This document shows positions 60,582 through 64,000 of a stretch of DNA of 64,000 nt, one piece after another (the first letter of the stretch is position 1; every line of letters begins with the position of its first letter). This DNA is from Pinus tabuliformis. Lineage: Eukaryota; Streptophyta; Pinopsida; Pinales; Pinaceae. The stretch lies in assembly GCA_031772625.1 (NCBI GenBank), contig CM062815.1, positions 603,558,505-603,622,504 on the forward strand, given 5' to 3'. Position numbers and translations under genes: made by a program. The notes beneath the pieces were generated by a model that saw only the letters and a program-made list of their open reading frames with translations, made no database searches and was not told the DNA's origin.

Positions 60582-60938
60582 TGTTTTAAGCCACCCATAT
60601 GTCCCATCTTGGGAGAGTTACAAGACTCCTTTAATAATTCCTTTTTTGGTTTCAATTGAGGGCATAGAAATATTATATTCTTCTAACAAAAGGGTTTTCT
60701 CTTCCAAACCCAATATTCTATAGAGTTTTTTCCTTATTTTATATGCATTGTATCATTAATCTAGTATTATTGTCTTCTTGCCTTTCATAATGAGATTTTT
60801 CAAACTAAATAAAAGTGGCAGATGTAACGACATATAAAGTGAATGCTTCTTTTATCTTTGTCAATGAGTTTGGTGCCACATTATCTTTACATTTTTGTAT
60901 ATTGTTTCAAAATCAAATATTCACATATTAGATACATT
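60582..60938. repeat. 357 bp direct repeat X, right copy
   Basis: This is the second copy of X, starting directly at the end of the F LTR. It is non-coding as far as can be seen. Confidence 0.85.
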
Positions 60939-62290
60939 TTTTTTGCTGCTCTTTCAAAGACGACATGATCCATCTTCTTTTAGATCCTATAGGTGGCACT
61001 CAATATGAGCATATCTAACTTTATATATCACTATTTTTATGAAAAGAAAATCTTTGATATTAGCTTAGAATAGACAAAAACCCTAACCTGAACAACCTAT
61101 GACTCTAATAGTTAGAGTAAATTAGATTCTAAAATTTGAAAAATAATTATTTCACTCTATCTTCTTTCCAATGCTACAAGTCTCATGCAATTTTCAATAT
61201 CACAATTAGATTTTGTACATAAAATGTTAATATGATTCATTTGAAGGAGCTCAACCAAAGTTTATCCTCTTTGATACCAAATATTATGTTCCAAATAACC
61301 CTATAAAAATTAAAAGAACCAATTTAGTAATGATACATCCCAAACAAGTGAATGAGTGAATAAATGCCTATTTTAAAGGGTAATCTCTAGTTAAAATATA
61401 TCAAATTACATCACATGAGATTATATTCAAATGAGTCTCCTCGATTTATAACTATAAGGTAAAATAGACTACAAATAATATAATAACAATTAATTAGGGT
61501 TAGTAGACTAAGAATGATGTTTTAAAGTTGATCATGTTTGGTCCTCTATTTTTCTTTCTTCTAACATTTATTTTTGAATTATGCATTTGCAGTTGGATCA
61601 AATTTTCCAAAGCATTGATCTTTAGTTCGGAGTTTTATTGGTAGATTCCTTAAGACAGAATGTAAAGATCATAACTCCTTAAAAATGATAAAAAAATAAA
61701 AAAACACAATCTAGTTCAAGGAGGAATCCTCCTCTTATAATCAGTCCAATAAAAACAGAAGATTAGATGATGTTAAGACTAGGTCTCCTTGGTGTATATA
61801 TAGGAGATAAAGAGTACAATTATAATGAAAGGGTACAATGAAAGTTTCTTCCTGATCAGGTGATCAGTATTTACCTAAAAAATAAAAGTGCTCATAATTG
61901 CTCAAAACCTATACCATTACGTTCATCTCAGCGATACGATCCCAACGCAACTCGTTTCACTCAAAACCGAGCTCATATGAGGAAGATATCACGTTCTGTC
62001 TGCTTTTTCAAACATAGGAATTTTTGAAAAAAAGGTACAGTCATTGCACAGTCAGTAGTCTGTACTGCTGACGTGGTAGGTGACTGGGTAGGTCATTGGG
62101 ATGGTCAATGGCCAACCAAGTCTTGCCAAGTGGCGCATTGTGGTTTGTTAATAGTGTGGTGATTTGGCTCGTTTTTATTGGTCAGAGGATGGACCAATGA
62201 GGAGGGGACAAGTAGAAATCTCGGAGGCCACCACATGTCCCTCCCCAAAGGCTTGGTCATCAGCACGCTGCAGTAACAATTTTACGGTAG
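60939..62290 (-). other. Possible copia relic J: primer site and LTR-like DNA
   Basis: TGGTATCAAAGAGG on the minus strand (61266-61279) resembles a Met-type primer site. To its right LTR-like DNA starts near 61286 (TGTTCC) and has a minus-strand TATA-like run at about 61790-61800. No gag domain is recognisable on the left and no LTR end was found, so this is tentative. 62050-62260 carries several ATTGG/CCAAT boxes. Confidence 0.3.
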
Positions 62291-62356
62291 TTTGGCAGAG
62301 TCGAACCCGCGACCTCACCTACACAGTTCCAATGTATTACCACTACACCATTGCTT
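62291..62356 (-). other. tRNA-like sequence with A and B boxes (SINE head or tRNA relic)
   Basis: On the minus strand, an A-box-like TGGTGTAGTGG (62350 to 62340) and a B-box GGTTCGACTC (62307 to 62298) are about 32 bp apart, close to the tRNA arrangement. This is the internal RNA polymerase III promoter layout of tRNAs and tRNA-derived SINEs. No full cloverleaf is claimed. A SINE body, if present, would run leftward; no poly(A) or target duplication was recognised. Confidence 0.45.
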
Positions 62357-62399
62357 TGTGACTTAACCATCATAAGTCACATATTGTATTTAAATTTTA

Positions 62400-63201
62400 A
62401 ACACATGGTGGCTTGGGGGAGGAGGGAGCCATCGCTGTGGGTCAACCCCCTCCCATGTGACCATTACCACAGAACCAGAGGCTACGGTTACCATAATCGT
62501 TGGCATTTATGCCACCATGTAACCACTACCATTTAAACCGCGGGTTAACGACTTACCATAACCGCGCCATTAAACGCGCTTAATGCACTAATCACAGTTT
62601 AAGCCTAATTGAAATGTGCTTATCCACTAGTTAATGTGGAGTTAAGATGGTGAAAAATTTGGTGGATCCCCCAATTTCAGCGGTAACTTCAGATTTAGTC
62701 GATTTAATTGGAGTTCCTCCAGTTTTAGTGGAGAATTGCTAGGAGAAATTTATTTTGCCATAACTTTTGCAAAACTCGACCAAATTTGGATTAGGAAAAG
62801 GATTTCCTAGATGATTTTGATGTTCTAAGAACATTGAAGCAAGTTTTAGGATAAGTAGAGCATTGTAAACATCACTTTTTTCCATTTTGGGCTAATACAG
62901 AGGCGCAAGCCATGGAAGATGGACCAAGGAGATGTAGCCCAGGAGGGGTGAAATCCTTCATCAAAACACTGTGTTAAGTGTTCATTTTGATGTTTTGTTG
63001 TACATTTGTTTGTTGTTGTTCAACACTTTACTTTAATGCTATTTTCCTCATGAATTCAACATAAAAATTGAGAAAATTTACCTTTTCATTCACAAACACC
63101 ATAAAGGAAACCTATGCACATGAAGCAAATGATAAGAAGTTGTTTTTAATTATGAAGTTGAAATTAGCACAACAAAACTAACATTCAACAAAAAATCAAG
63201 T
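62400..63201 (+). repeat. 5' LTR of gypsy element G (start uncertain)
   Basis: The right end is near 63190 (ATTCAACA), shortly before a primer binding site. The left end could not be placed, so 62400 is a rough guess. The sequence is AT-rich and non-coding. Confidence 0.4.
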
Positions 63202-63213
63202 TGGTATCAGAGC
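63202..63213 (+). promoter_or_regulatory. Primer binding site of element G (initiator tRNA-Met type)
   Basis: TGGTATCAGAGC, exact to the usual plant primer site, lies before a gag reading frame on the same strand. Confidence 0.9.
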
Positions 63214-63274
63214 AAAGGTTATTTTCTTGATTTCTTGAGTTTTGTGCAAGTAGGGTTTTAATGGTTGCAAATTT

Positions 63275-64000
63275 GTGATGCTTACAAGGTTAAAATTGCA
63301 GAGAGGAGAAGGGAAACTATTGGTTGCAACTCCTGAGGTAATCCCCAGAAGAAGGAGAGCCACAAGGCCGAAATCTCCACCTAAAGTTCCAATCCCAGCT
63401 ACACTTGAAGCACCTCAAGTTTTACCTTCAATTGAGATTGAGGAGGTACAAGCAGTACCAGAAGTTGAGCTTGAATCCAAAGCCATCATGTATGGAGCAA
63501 GAGAGACTGAAGGTATTTCAGAAGAGGAAGCATTCAAGAAAGTTTTCTATGAATTAACTAACATGGTTAGAGTCCTCTATGAAGAGAGGAATACTAGAAT
63601 GGTTGGAGAGAGTTCTAAGTCCCCACATGGAGAGGGAAGCTCAAGAGACAAAAAATATGAAAAGAAGGATTCAAAGGGTAATGGAGGAAATCCTCCTCCA
63701 TCTCCACCATCTTCATCTTCCTCATTATCTTCATCATCTTCATCATCTCAAACAACATCATCTTCCACTTCCACCACAAAAACTGTTCATTCTCATTCAA
63801 AAACCCCAAAGGAAAAAAAACTCCCCTACTCAAATTGGACATTAAGTTTGAACTTCCCATGTACAATGGTGAGGTCAATGAAGAAAAGTTAGACAATTGG
63901 ATTCGACAATTGGAGGTTTATTGCAGAATTCAGAACCTTCAAGAAGATGACATAAAGATCCAGTTGGCTTCATTAAGGCTAGAAGGAGCAACACTAGTTT
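63275..64000 (+). pseudogene. Gag of Ty3/gypsy element G (runs off the window)
   Basis: It starts at an ATG about 60 bp after the primer site. The N-terminal part is basic and Pro-rich ('VIPRRRRATRPKSPPKVPIP'), followed by a helical acidic part, a Ser-rich run encoded by a TCATCT-type microsatellite (about 63690-63780), and then a capsid start ('KFELPMYNGEVNEEKLDNWI', 'QLEVYCRIQNLQEDDIKIQL', 'SLRLEGATLV'), which is the Retrotrans_gag plan. The ending is beyond the window. The capsid part is in another frame from the start, so the copy is broken. Confidence 0.8.

Noticed and set aside
63690-63780. TCATCT repeat as a functional array
   Set aside because: It is a simple microsatellite encoding the Ser-rich part of the G gag.
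1-64000. CRISPR arrays, bacterial operons, riboswitches or rRNA genes
   Set aside because: No regularly spaced short repeats with unique spacers, no operon-like tightly packed genes with ribosome sites, and no rRNA sequence were seen; the content is plant nuclear repeats.

Overview
This window looks like nuclear DNA from a seed plant with a large, repeat-rich genome. The evidence is plant-type Ty3/gypsy and Ty1/copia retrotransposons, initiator-Met-type primer binding sites, AT-rich intergenic DNA and one fragment resembling a plant L-type lectin receptor kinase. Old nested LTR elements with about 7-10% LTR divergence (my estimate from sample stretches aligned by eye) would suit a conifer or another large, slowly cleaned genome, but the sequence does not settle the species. 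I see no intact host gene, rRNA gene, organelle DNA or CRISPR array.

Layout. 1-2459: non-coding, with degenerate repeats and one promoter-like stretch. 2460-5239 and 23738 to about 26900: gypsy relic A (+), split inside its integrase by element B. 5240-23737: element B (-), with very long LTRs of about 3.5 kb, a gag relic and an extra acidic reading frame, and no polymerase of its own. 11493-20014: gypsy element C (-), inserted in the gag of B and carrying gag, protease, a capsid-like domain, RT, RNase H and integrase. 26900-30850: AT-rich DNA, a short tandem repeat, a copia gag relic and a foldback element. 30857-45158: copia element D (-), with a perfect TAATA target duplication. 34072-43276: copia element E (+), Sirevirus-like, inserted in D with a perfect CTTCT duplication. 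45159-47907: the 3' end of another LTR element (H).

47908-54200: intergenic DNA with several recent tandem duplications and a roughly 460 bp foldback element. 54482-54710: lectin receptor kinase N-terminal fragment. 55200-57430: unrecognised minus-strand coding-like remains. 57430-62400: AT-rich DNA with a copia gag/LTR relic (F) between two copies of a 357 bp repeat, a possible second relic (J) and a tRNA-like promoter sequence. 62400-64000: the 5' end of gypsy element G (+), running off the window.

Nesting gives the order of events: A before B before C, and D before E. The LTR comparison agrees for D and E (E is less diverged); B and C look similar in age. The most interesting observation is a shared box, GGWCCATGGKATTG, next to the TATA box in the LTRs of three otherwise different elements (C, D and E). 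Next are the gag-only architecture of B with its extra reading frame, the domain order of C and A, and the multiple polypurine tracts of E. All retroelements here are treated as fossils. Percent identities are eye estimates, not computed alignments.
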